In this document: positions 33,553 through 44,652 of the stretch, one piece after another
Numbering within the stretch: position 1 is the first letter of the stretch
How the letters are laid out: every line of letters starts with the position of its first letter
Assembly: GCA_001695595.3 (NCBI GenBank)
Contig: MBPM02000071.1
Span: forward strand, 372,001 to 436,000
Length of the DNA: 64,000 nt
Source of the DNA: Plasmopara viticola
Taxonomy: Eukaryota; Oomycota; Peronosporomycetes; Peronosporales; Peronosporaceae
Direction of reading: 5' to 3'
Position numbers and translations under genes: made by a program
The notes under the pieces: generated by a model
What the model was told of the DNA's origin: nothing
The model's input: only the letters and a program-made list of their open reading frames with translations
The model's database searches: none

Positions 33553-36500
33553 AACATGCTGTATTTAAAAAAAGTCTACTTCGATAAGAAAGAGCTCCCA
33601 TTTATATACAAGGCAACACAGTTATTAATTACTTTTAAGCCTCTTTTTAAGTCTGTCAAATATAAATATTCTCATTAAGTTCATGCCTGTAGGAAAGAAA
33701 ACATGAGCACTGGAGGAGCTTTGAGTCCACGTTGCTTTTACTATTGATTTTTCGTTTTATGCTATGACATAAACACGGGATGTAGTTTCACGTAAGAGTT
33801 CTCAGCTGTTAGCGCGGCTTTCGAGGTGAGAGCGCGCAAACGTCACACACATCCGACGACCATACGTGACCAAGGCCGCCTTAGTGACCGTCTCTACGAA
33901 CGTAATCTAAAAGAACAGGCTCTAGATTACCTTTTTCACCAAATGCAAAAGCCATGAGCTTCACCAGCTTGGAAACTACAGTAGACGTTACCTCTAGGAC
34001 TACCGGAGACTAAGCTGCTTGAGCCACGGGAGTCGTAAACGCGGTCATGGAGTCGCTTCTGCCATACTTTAACGTGCTGCCAAAAGATCACGGATATCAT
34101 ACTTAGCGCTTGTATACAGCCACCGCTTCGCATCATGCTATCCATAGAAGAACGGATTGCCTAGGTGGTCAAAGAGCGCCGGAAAAGGTTGCTCTTACCT
34201 CGGCCTTGCGCCTTCCTTTTTTAGAACAGCAGCTTCTGCGCGATCGAATGTACGCACTTGAGATTGCGCTATGGATCGACCATGGCAGCCATTCCACGGC
34301 TGCTTCAGGACGTCCTCGGACTTTGAAGCCCTCAAGAAAGAAAGCTCATGGGTCACATGGCCAAAGGAGCCCATCTCACAATCGGATCGACTGCAACGCA
34401 TCTTAGCATGGGAACTCCGAAGTGCGTTGTAAAGTTGCTTCCCATGTGAATAGGTCCAGACTTGGCCGAGTAATTTAAACAAACTTTTTGTCTCCTCACC
34501 TCGTGGCTATCGACACCATATGTAAATCATACTCGCCTAATTATCGAAGCCGAGCGCGAGAACACGCTTCGAAGATGTGCTGGAGGCATCATATAAGTCT
34601 CGGAGCCCTAACGATTGTGACTGAGAATATCTCAACAAGTTCGAAGGTGGTCGCAGAGGTACGCCTTCGCGGTACCGTGAAACGATCGCTGTTTCATTTT
34701 ATTTGTGACTACCATTGTTTGTGCGGAATTTCTTGATTTTTTACCCAGCTTCGCCCTCTTTTAAATAGAAATATATACCTACCCTTTCATTTATACTTAA
34801 GAATTTTCCTGTATATTTTGGGCGGAAGCAAGTACGTTCCTGACCCTGCTGATTATATTCAGCCAGCGTCTTGCAAAGTCAGAAACTATTTTTACATGGA
34901 ATTGATCTCACCTTAAAGACAAGGCTTTTCAAGTTCCTTCCTCACTTATTCCAGGAGCTTTTGTGCTTAGATAGCTAGTGAAATTATTTAGCGTCTTGCA
35001 TGGAAGAGGGGGGAGCTTGAAGAAGCGTAAATAGCATTGATTCATTGCAAACTCAGCCATTTAAAGTTAATTGGCCACAAATGTGACGTCTCACTGCACA
35101 TACTGCGCAGTGTACTTAGCTAACCTTTACGGCTAGCCATCTGCCTTAGAATGAGCAGCCCTTTACATCAATAAGCGGGTTATCAATAGCTGGAATGGTG
35201 TTTGTCAAAGTGCAGATATGATGCGCGCATCTTTCCCAACCCATTGTTCCCTGAGGGCAAAGAACTAAAGTACCAGCACATAAAAGCTTGCTGTTTGTGT
35301 CCCAATAAAGCAGGCGCCACACAAGCACCATTATGCTCGTGTTGCCAATTGTCGCTGCCAAGGCATATGTTGGTACTGATATTATTTGACCACCTAATTG
35401 TACGTGTGGGGTTCTTAATCTGTCATATAGACTAAAATTGATGTTCCTTACGGCCTATGTTTAGCATTTTGTGCCTATGAATTATACTGTTTATCAGGTC
35501 TTAATTGCATAGAGAAATGCTCAGTCGAGTCCACCTTTGAGTGGCTTGAAACGTCTGCCCGCTTGAAGTAATGCAGCTGCGATCGCTGTCGAGTGGCTGA
35601 ACACTCGACTTAGCATTTTTTGCCTGCGATGAAGCATCGTACTAAAGGCTTATAAATGTATTTTTTTGTTCGAAAGTAGAATGCTGATGTGGTCCAGCTC
35701 ATTCTTTTTTCCTGCGAGAAGGCCCATTGCCAAGCACGAGTAATTTCCACACTTGTATTTATTTCGCGTAGAATGCCAGTTTTTTTGCCACAAGTGAGGC
35801 GTTTTTTTATTGGGCAGCATGACTTGACAAGATACAAAGGGCTTAAAGCTCAGGAGATGCATGCAAAACTTTACCAGTCCATACGTAATTTCTTGTCAAG
35901 CTCGTAGAAGATTTGTTTGGCAGCTAAATTTGCCCCGGCAGGTGCGGAAGGATAGTAACGCGTACCTGATAAAAATGTCGACAGCGTCGCAATTAGTCCA
36001 AAGCCTCACCACGTTCAGACAGGCGCCTTCTAAAATCTTTCCTTAGTACGATCCGAAGCATTCTGGTCCAGCCTCTCTTAGTTTTACTAAGCGTTCATTT
36101 TCAATAAATCTGACAAAGGCCTCGTAAAAACCGCATAGCTAGCACAAAACTTGTGCAAGTAGCTGACTAAACCAAAAACCTTTCCCAATAATATAAAAGC
36201 TGTGGCGTCGGTCCGAAACAGCTTTTACTTTTACGGAATCTGCTTGAACCCCGCGAAGCAGCCTTGGACTTTGATCACCTTTGTTACAAAACATCACATG
36301 ACGATGCTGGCGTACATTTCTTGACCTCAAAAACGCGCCTTGGGTGGCCTATATTGGGCTTCAGAGTCGACAAAAAAACGCGCCTTGAGTGGCTTATATT
36401 GAGCTACCAAAACATAAATTTCTTGTCGTTTTTTTTATCTGTCCAAGCCAGACTATATTACTCACCACTGGTGGCCCTCCTGTTGATCTGCTCTACACAC

Positions 36501-38334
36501 TGTAACTTTGCGAATCTATGTTGCCCGCTTGCGAAATTTAGTTACCCGTTAATATCGGCTTATGCTGGTCACCTATTGAATTCTGTTCCACGCATTCGTA
36601 ACGGTTTTTTTGCTTCTATGAAAACCGATGCCGCCAGCGGGATTATACCTCCCGCTAAATATACTTTAGAGATCTAATCACGCTATTTTAAGGGGATATG
36701 AATAACTTGATTCTACGACTTTGGGTATATGCCTACCCACGCATGAAGCCGTATGAAAGTCGCGAAAAAATATTTATCAAAACCGTGTTGTGTGGGAGCA
36801 GGCGGTTGGCATCAACGGCCTCGCCCAACCAATAAATCCAGCGTTTGTGCTTTTCATGTTGTGGCATGATTAGGACAAGGCATACATGACATGTCTATAT
36901 AAACGGCACGATCGGCTCGGTGCCCAAATTTTACAGCTTGGGTCATTATAATTCCAGGAAAGCTATTAATTGGCCACGGGAACTTTTTTGGGACCATGTC
37001 TCCTTATATTGTGTCATATTTATTATTCCATTATGGAGCCGAACTGAGACTAAACTTTGCGCTTTGCGTTTTCTCAGAGCGTCAGTCAGCCGGTTTGTTT
37101 GACGGCAATTGTGTGCCGGTGTGCAATTTTTGCGTCGCGCCAGAGTCGACTATGACCTGAAATGGGTAATCATGCCATCTTATACTTGCGTGAAATGGTA
37201 GTTCCGTCCTTTAGAGACGACAGGGTCTTTGAAGCTACAATTGCATAGTGTGGATTAGCCACGTACTTATCGGTAGGAATGCTGTCAATCTCAGTAGGGT
37301 ATTGATTCTACGTTCTGAGGGTGCAACTTTTGTGAGCGGAACCTTAAAGACTTCACGCGAGATGGAGGCTCACTTTGTCGACTAAAATATAGATTATGTG
37401 CCTCTGTACCGCACCAATACATGCGAATGCTGCTTTGTTAAAGCTAATTTACGACAATTTTTTAATTGTTCGTCAGCGGGGCCATGGACTATAGTCTTAT
37501 AGAATGTAAAGCGGTTCGTTTTCGGCATCCTGGAGGGGCAAACATGTCTGTGACTGTACTCTCTTTGGAAAGCAATTTAAACTTTTCTCGCACTCTAAGC
37601 CGATTCTCACCTTCGACTGTCCAAAAACACCTATGTGTGGGGGATTGGAGCCCCATCGTCATCCCCCCTATTCGTAAAATCATCACGCCTTCTTTCCTTA
37701 AACGAAAAAAAGCGTGAGCGCTGGCGAAGCGCAGGTCTCGCCGAAAGATCGTTGCCGTTAATTGTATATCTGCGATACAGTCAGGTGAGGTTTTGTTACC
37801 AACCTCAGCTAGCAAGGTCAATGGATGCTGTTACCACGAGCGCCTGTTTTGTCTGTTGTTAAGACCGCTTAAGTACCTTCTTGATAAGCCACATTGGCCC
37901 AATTGCCACAGATGGTGCTATTACTGGGGCTTCAAAGTTGCATGAGCTTTTTAGCTTCGTGGAATTTGAGCACCGTGACGCGTTCTATTCACGCTTAAGA
38001 GCTGCTTGGCTTACAATTGCGTCCATCACCTCCGGTCTATATAACCCAGCAAGCCTTTCTAGCTGTACGAATCGCCTGCTTAATCGATGCTGGGACGTAG
38101 GTCTATCAATCTTAAAGCCTTTGCAGGAGTCAGATAGACAATCTACCTGCATGGGTGTATGATTGGCAATCAATTGCCATCTGGCGTGACGGATTCACAC
38201 AAAGTTTTGCACAAAGGAGGCGTGCGAGAAGAATCACGATCTTTCAATCACCATTCGCGTTCCTGAGGGGATTGACGTGTGCAATAGGTTGTAGCTAAAA
38301 GATTGATTAGTGTTATCCTTTCATTCCCACTCAT
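33553..38334. other. Long stretch without a recognisable gene
   Basis: Only short frames are open. 34100-34480 is GC-richer and open on both strands but matches nothing I know. Near 36331-36403 a 30-bp phrase (ACGCGCCTTGGGTGGCCTAT and its variant) occurs twice, 43 bp apart. 36264-36677 is a 138-codon frame without motifs. Probably intergenic DNA with eroded repeats. Confidence 0.5.
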
Positions 38335-38681
38335 AATTCTTTATAATTTTCGAAAAGGTTGGGGTGACGCCCTCCTTCCAAGCGCGGGGGCTAAATGCTC
38401 GCGCGCTTCGGGCAGGTGCTCTCGGGCATCTGCAGGTCTCTAACGAGTCTCACCCTCGACGCGACGGTCTCCAGCACCAGGGCGCCACCTGGGCTCTTAC
38501 CAAGTCAGAGATACACAAAATAATGGAAGACCCTCACGGCCTCGGTGCTGGCTGCACTGCCCGCCGAACGAGACTCGACGTATGCGGACACCACTCTATG
38601 CCGTGGACTAGCATAGAGCCTAGCACGTGCATAACTTGGCAACGCGATAACGTAATACAATACAATACAAATTCTTTATAA
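38335..38681 (+). mobile_element. SINE-like retroelement with 12-bp target duplication, copy 1
   Basis: The element body is 38347-38669 (~323 bp). It is flanked on both sides by AATTCTTTATAA (38335-38346 and 38670-38681). It begins TTTTCGAAAAGGTTGGGG and ends in a simple tail of AATAC repeats. A second copy lies at 50711-51035 with a different 13-bp duplication. Variable-length target duplications and a short-repeat 3' tail indicate LINE-type retrotransposition. No clear A or B box of a Pol III promoter was seen at the head, and no protein function is evident in the GC-rich open frame it contains. Confidence 0.8.
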
Positions 38682-39143
38682 GCAGCTCCATCTAATTTCT
38701 TGAAAATTATCGGTATGTCTGCCGGTACAAGTACCGGTAAGGTGCATGCTCTATGTCACGACTACATAATTTATCTGTAGAATTTGGGTACGTGAAATGA
38801 GCTTAACCGGATCAGTATACAATGTAAGCAATAATTAATTTGGCATAGCCTGCAGTGCACAACTCGAGCTCTAATGGCATACCCTTTAGTGTACAGCTTA
38901 AGCCTTAGTGCCAGGCTAATTCTTGGTGATCTCTCTTCACCTCATGCCACGGGAAATTTCGACGTGCACGGCCTCTATTATAGTCTAATTAAGAATCTTA
39001 CTTAGCGCCAATGTCCAGATTAAATGACCAGTGCTCTAGTAAAGATATGTCAAGTGCTCAACTGCAAATCATCATCGATAGACGGCAGCCATGCATGCGA
39101 CGCCAGCTTTGTGATCGGGTGGGTAGTAGTGCCCTTGTCTAGG

Positions 39144-39241
39144 AATGAGGCCAATGCGCTTGTTTCCGAATGGGGTTCTTGCGCTTGTTAACAAATGAGG
39201 CCATGGCACTTGTTTACGAAAGAGGCTGTTGCGCTTATTAC
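39144..39241 (+). repeat. Degenerate 25-bp minisatellite, about 4 copies
   Basis: Successive 25-base units of the form AATGAGGCCAWNGCRCTTGT followed by TWMCG. Units differ at several positions but keep the period exactly. It lies ~450 bp upstream of the PDZ gene start. Confidence 0.75.
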
Positions 39242-39684
39242 TACTGTATTAGCTCAAGAGTATTGTGGTGGCTAGACTATTTAAGTCCTGTCTTGCCATG
39301 TGATACTTCAGCGGCTGGAAAGTCCGTTCTCGATTGGTCAAAATACAGCATCCCAAGCCAAAATTCCTCATCTCTGCGCGGCAAGACAACAGTTGGAGAA
39401 AAGAGCGCCGCACTCCCCTTTGGCAACCTTTGTGATCTGCTGACTTACTCCCTCCCGCCGTCATCGCTTCAGCCACTTCATTTACAACTCGCAGACAAGC
39501 CATTGCGTTGTGCTTTTTCCAAAGTGATACTTTATACTTAGCGCGCCCGTCAAGTCGTCGCCGAGACAGTCAGAGCAAGAACACGCCGCGGACGAAGGGC
39601 GTGAGTGACCTCGAGCACTTTGTGTGGTAGGAGCTGTAGCGAATTGACGATTCAGACAAAACGAAGGCGTTCGCAACGTCGGCC

Positions 39685-42600
39685 ATGAAAAAAATGTCTC
39701 GCAAACCATTTCGCGGGGGTCAACTTTTCTCCAGCAAGGCTACCAGCTCGACGGCGTCGCATGGCTCGAGTTCCTCATCCCCTGGCATGAGTCATTCAGG
39801 AGCAAATGGTGTCACGCGCCGCTCCACGTGGGCCGACAAGATTCGCGAGAAGCTGCCACCCTTGGGGGAGAACGAGTACGAAGTGCTGTGGGAACGTGGC
39901 GTGCTCGGTGTCATCTTTCTCGAATCTGAGAAGGACGGGATCCCGTACGTGTCAAAAGCCACTGAGTCGTGTATCTCTTCTGCTGTGAGCCAGGGTGACA
40001 TTTTAACGTACGTCAATGTCGTGCGCTCTAAAGACCACTCGTTCTCGGACTTTTTCAAGATTTTGGCAACGATGAAGAAACCTGTATTGCTGCGCTTTGA
40101 GCGCTTGTTGGCGAGCACTCCTTTGTCCGATGAAGATGAGGCTTCCCAGCTCTTTGGGGCCCAGCGCTCCGGGGCCGGGAATATGATTAATGTTGCCAGT
40201 CAATTTGCCAGACAAATCGTCCCAAATGCCGATGAAGGAGATCCCATGGAAAGACTTCGAAGGGCGGAATCGATGCAGAAGCCTTCTAATCCGGCTCAAG
40301 CAACGCGAGGGGCGTTTTGGCGCACGACGGCCGGCAAGGAAGTGGGAACCTCGGAAAACCCTGCGCAGCCTGGTGGAGCAACCGATATGAACGGAGCAAA
40401 GGACCGCATGGCTGCATCGCAACCTCAACGACATGGTTCGAGTACTAAAGACCACGGGTCACCACAAGATTTGGCCACTAGAAACGTTAATGGGGGTAAC
40501 TTACCTTTGAATCCTCACGAGTATCAGGTTTTTTGGGAAACAGGGTCGTTGGGACTGTTCTTTGCTGAAAATCGATTGACAAATATGCCTGTCGTGACAC
40601 GATCAACTACGAGTGCTAATCCGATAGTCAGACGCACTGTTGCTGTCAACGACACACTCATATCAGCAAACGGCATTAAATCAGCGGATTGTTCGTTTGA
40701 AGTGTTTTTTGGTCGCCTTCAGCAAATGAGTAAACCTGTGCGACTTGTGCTTAGGCGGAAACAACCGAATGAGCAGATTGTAATTGTAAAACAAGTAGAG
40801 CCTCAACAGCAGCAGCAGCGACAGCATCAATCACAGCAGCAGCTGCAGCAACGTCAGCAAAAAGTAAATGAGCAACGGGAAGGACATCAGCAAGACAAGA
40901 AGCGTGAAAGCATGAAAATGCGAGAGCAACTGCAACGTGGACAGCAACAATCACGAGATCTGCAGCATCAGGAGCAGCAACATCGAGAACAACAGCAACG
41001 GGAGCAACAACGAGAACAACAGCAACGGGAGCAACACCAACGAGAGCAATACCAACGCGAACAAAACCAGCGAGAACAACAGCTTCGAGAACAACAGCTT
41101 CGAGAAAAACAGCTTCGAGAACAACAGCAGCATGAACAAAAACAACGCGAGCTGCAACAGCGTGAGCAGCGACAGCAGCATGAGCAAAAACAACGCGAGT
41201 TGCAACAGCGTGAGCAACGACAGCGTGAGCAACAGCAGCGTGAGAAAGAGCTTTATGACTACCAACAGCGCGAGAAGCACCTTAATGAGCTTCAAGATCG
41301 AGAGCAGCGAGAACGCGAAGATAAGCAACATCAACAGAATTCTTCAGCACAAAAAGTGGCATCAGCCGTAGCGGCAGACTTGAATTTGTCGCCATTGGCG
41401 TCACCTGGTCATGGTCAGCCTCATCATAATCGAATATCTAGCCCGACCGTAAAGCGTGCGTCTACTCCACCTGCGCGTCCACCATCTCCGCGAATTCGGC
41501 GAGGATCCACTGCTTATTATCGTGACTCTCGCCATGCTGGCAAAGCAAATATGCAGACTTCTCCTTTAAGTTCCCCTATCTCATCGCGAAAGTCATCTCT
41601 GGCTAAGAGAAAGTCGAGTTCAAATCGCGAAATATCCCCACAGGTTAATTTGTCTCCCATGTTTCAGAGTTCACCAAAGATTGACAATTTGCCGAATGCT
41701 GGAAGCTCGCCAAAGGAGACTAGCTCTCCGTTAACCTCTCCTGCTCCGCCGTCTGCAACAACGCACCTCGTCAGCGAAGTGTGCGACACGGCTTCTTCTC
41801 TAGATGTTAGGGACGACGAAAATCACGATTTAGAAGAGGAAGAAGATAGTGATATGAAAACAAAGGAGAGCGGTCATATTGCTGAAACGTCTTACGGTAG
41901 GCGAAGTCAAAATAGCATCGAGGAGGGGTGGAATAATCGAACTGGATCAAGTATTATGCATGATGAGGAGCCTGTTTTGTCTCCGGCTGGCAAAACGACG
42001 CATCTATCACCTACTGAATTATGGGAATTACCTGAGAAAATTTTGTCCCCGCCGGTAATGGCGGACCCGATCGAAGCAGATGAAGACGAATGTATTGACA
42101 TCGGTGAATGTGTGCAGTTCAGCACAGATTCCCATGTTGATCTCGTTAATATGGCTGACCAAGCCGATATAGCTGTCGAAGCGGAAACGAGCGGGGCTGA
42201 AACAGCTGAGGAAGCCAAGATTGTCGAAGAGGGTTTATTTGCTGAGGTATCAGAACCAGTTGAGGGGATTGAGCTTGCTGAAGAGGCTGAGGTTGCTGAG
42301 GAGGATTTTCTTGACGATGAGCCGGAATATAGCAAAGAAGGAGAGACCGCAATACCGCTGCATTCCGTAGTGACTTCAACAGAGAGTGATGTGGAGGTTG
42401 GCATGCTTACCGACGAGGAATTAGACATTGCTAGCGAGGAAAATGAAAGTGGTGTCGAGGCGATCGATGATTGGGATTTTGAACACGGATCCGAGCGTGA
42501 AAAGGAACATCATCATGGCAGTATCAATGCTACTTTACGCGACGAAAATCCGACTTCTGTAATTGGTCGCTCTTCAGTCGATGGCGCTGCAAGACCAGAA

Positions 42601-43406
42601 TCCGCCAAGGTCGACTTCACTGACGCAGCTGAGTCTGTAGATGAATTCACGAATGACCAAGACATTTCCAGTGATTTCGACATCGTTGACGGCGACATCA
42701 TGATGCAGCAAGCTCCTAAGGATAGAGTGGAAGCCAATCAGCCAAGACCAGCCAAATCGTCCTTATATGCCAACTTAGCGAAGTACAAGAAGAAAGGCAA
42801 GACATCGCGCGGCGTTGTCAAGTTACCGGCACTTAATGAAGAGCAAGCACAAACAGTTCCGCTACTTGCACCGAATGCCGTCAATACAACTGTCCAAGTG
42901 CGAGGTAGACCGAAGCCCAAGTCGACAATGTCGGATACTCCCGACAGTACCACTTACCTCGTGAAGTGGAAGGAGAATCGGAGTATTGGCTTGCAGTTAA
43001 AAGAGGTACGCCTTGCGAAGGGCACATATCCACTGATTATGGATGTGTGTCATGAACCTTGCTGTGAGTTGCTGCGACATATATGTGTTGGCGATGTGAT
43101 TCTCGAGATCAATGGGCGCAACACGTCGACGATGGGGGTGAAAAAGACCGTAAATTTCCTAAAGACGTGCACAAAGACGACTTTAATGAAGATTCGACGC
43201 GGTCCAGGGTTCGTACTTCAACGCGTGAGTGCGACAGTATAATGAAAGTGGCCTTCAGTAGCAGCAATGTACGATCAAATGCGCAAGCACCACTGCAGAA
43301 GCTGGCCTCGCGCTTCGGACAAGGGTACTGGGCTATTCTTCTTTTATATTTGGTTATTTTCCTTTCAACTGTTAGTGAAGTGCTCAATGTTGGAGAGGAC
43401 GATTAG
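39685..43406 (+). CDS. Large three-PDZ scaffold protein with Q/E/R coiled coil and probable C-terminal membrane anchor
   Basis: Main exon 39685-43224 continues in frame to a stop at 43242 (1,185 residues). PDZ-like domains lie at residues ~56-145 (YEVLWERGVLGVIF), ~272-350 (YQVFWETGSLGLFF) and ~1088-1180 (IGLQLKEV... VGDVILEINGRNT). Between them are a Gln/Glu/Arg coiled coil (~370-550), a Ser/Pro-rich part with many SP sites (~555-700) and an acidic region with A-E repeats (~705-940). At 43225 a consensus GTGAGT donor is followed by CACTGCAG ending at 43298. Removing these 74 bp in phase 0 adds 35 residues (43299-43406) with a hydrophobic helix, WAILLLYLVIFLSTV. This spliced form (1,215 residues) would be tail-anchored; retention of the intron gives the soluble form. 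Probably a scaffold for membrane-associated complexes; no orthologue recognised. Confidence 0.75.
41071..41220 (+). repeat. In-frame tandem repeats coding the REQ coiled coil
   Basis: Four 15-bp units (CGAGAACAACAGCTT and variants) at 41071-41130 are followed by a 48-bp unit at 41125-41172 repeated at 41173-41220 with a few substitutions. Both periods are multiples of three, so length changes keep the frame. Confidence 0.85.
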
Positions 43407-43638
43407 ACAAGGTCGAGCTTGCAGCAGTGGGTAACGTGGTACGATGATAAATTTAACATGCAACTGCATATCTGTTTGATCCGTGAGATGGACTCGAATA
43501 TTAGATTTAGATTGGTGTAGACGCCCGAGCTGTAATACTTCTTCGAAATACTTTAGTAAAAATGTGACAAAAAAGTTAAGATATGATTATTCTGTATTAG
43601 TGTGCAACAGAATGTAGTTTTAGAGACTAATTTATTAA

Positions 43639-44644
43639 GGGAACCGCTAACCAATCCCCCCTTTTCGTTGACCAGCCCCCCCTCCTTAATGCTGTACCCC
43701 TAAGCTATTAATAATGATGCGAACACCATTAGATTTGCATGCTTTGTAAAATGTAGAACATTCGCAATGCAATTTTTTTTGCGGGCTTTCATCTTATCAT
43801 CATGGGAGCCGCTAACCCGAATGCAGTGCCCCTTAGCTAAAATAATGAAAAGGGAGGCTGATTAGCAACTCCCTTTCTTTATTCTACCATTTGAACTATG
43901 GGTCAACTAAAATCCATCATTAGTATTACTTTCGCGTCGTTGGAAGAGGCTTGCTTGGCGGTAATAATTCAATCGCAGAATGAGGGCTTCATATTCAAGC
44001 AACAAGGATAAATGGACACCGATCAGACGGTGAAATTAAAGCTAAATTACCTGAATACTCGTGCGCGGAAATTCCAACTTTCAAGCCGCAGCAGCAGCGT
44101 AAATGCGTAAGTGGAAGCCGCGGAACAGGCTGTCAGTCTGCCATGCGAACTCGCAAAATGCGAAGACAAAAAAAATTAGTTCACTAGGTTGTTAACACCG
44201 ACCAACTTGAACATGAAAATAAGCATTTCGTAGATGCTGCCGTGCATCCACAAGGCCGGGCCCTGAAATTCGTTGAGCGGCAACAAAATTAAACTATTGT
44301 CGTTCGGATCTAGCTCCTATGCGTATTGTCGCGTTAATGTGCGATAGTAACGTCACGATAACACCTCGTGATGTATAAATTATTCGCAACGCGGAAGGTA
44401 GGCATTTGTAACGTTATAGAACACCGCTGGCTGATCTTCTTGATCGTCTTGTATCAGCACCATACTACACGTAGTTTGGCGTCGGACGGCGACTTACGCA
44501 TTTGTTCATTGTTTCTCCGTCAGCGAAAGAAATATGCTATAAATTTAGCGCTATATCCTACAGAATGTTTAAATTTTGCTCCAGATCATTAGTATAGCTT
44601 AGGGGTACTGCACTAAGAAGGGGGGGGCTTGGTTATCGGCTCCC
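43639..44644. mobile_element. Non-autonomous TIR element (MULE-like), ~1.0 kb
   Basis: The left end GGGAACCGCTAACCAA (43639) and the right end, read inward on the minus strand, GGGAGCCGATAACCAA (from 44644) open inverted repeats of about 60 bp. Both continue through a C run to a shared GTACCCCTAAGCTAT. The left arm has an extra ~21-bp partial duplication of the C-rich part. Flanking octamers are TTTATTAA (43631-43638) and ATTATCAA (44645-44652), matching 6 of 8. The interior has no transposase. It sits ~230 bp after the last PDZ-gene stop. Confidence 0.75.
43804..43873. repeat. 70-bp nested mini inverted repeat resembling the element's own TIR
   Basis: It starts GGGAGCCGCTAA and ends with TTAGCAACTCCC, the near reverse complement. 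Its first ~45 bases (GCAGTGCCCCTTAGCTA...) parallel the TIR of the surrounding element with a deletion of the C-rich part. It may be a minimal derivative inserted in, or left by rearrangement of, the larger element. Confidence 0.6.
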
Positions 44645-44652
44645 ATTATCAA

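Noticed and set aside
33936..34736. GC-richer block with several overlapping open frames
   Set aside because: Both strands are open to a similar degree and none reads as a known domain; it may be a decayed gene, but evidence is insufficient.
36264..36677. 138-codon frame containing a 30-bp duplicated phrase
   Set aside because: The duplication is small and the frame has no conserved motif; coding status cannot be supported.
40951..41334. 127-codon Leu-rich antisense frame inside the PDZ gene
   Set aside because: It mirrors the Gln/Glu-rich repeat codons (CAG/GAG read backwards give Leu) and has no independent support.
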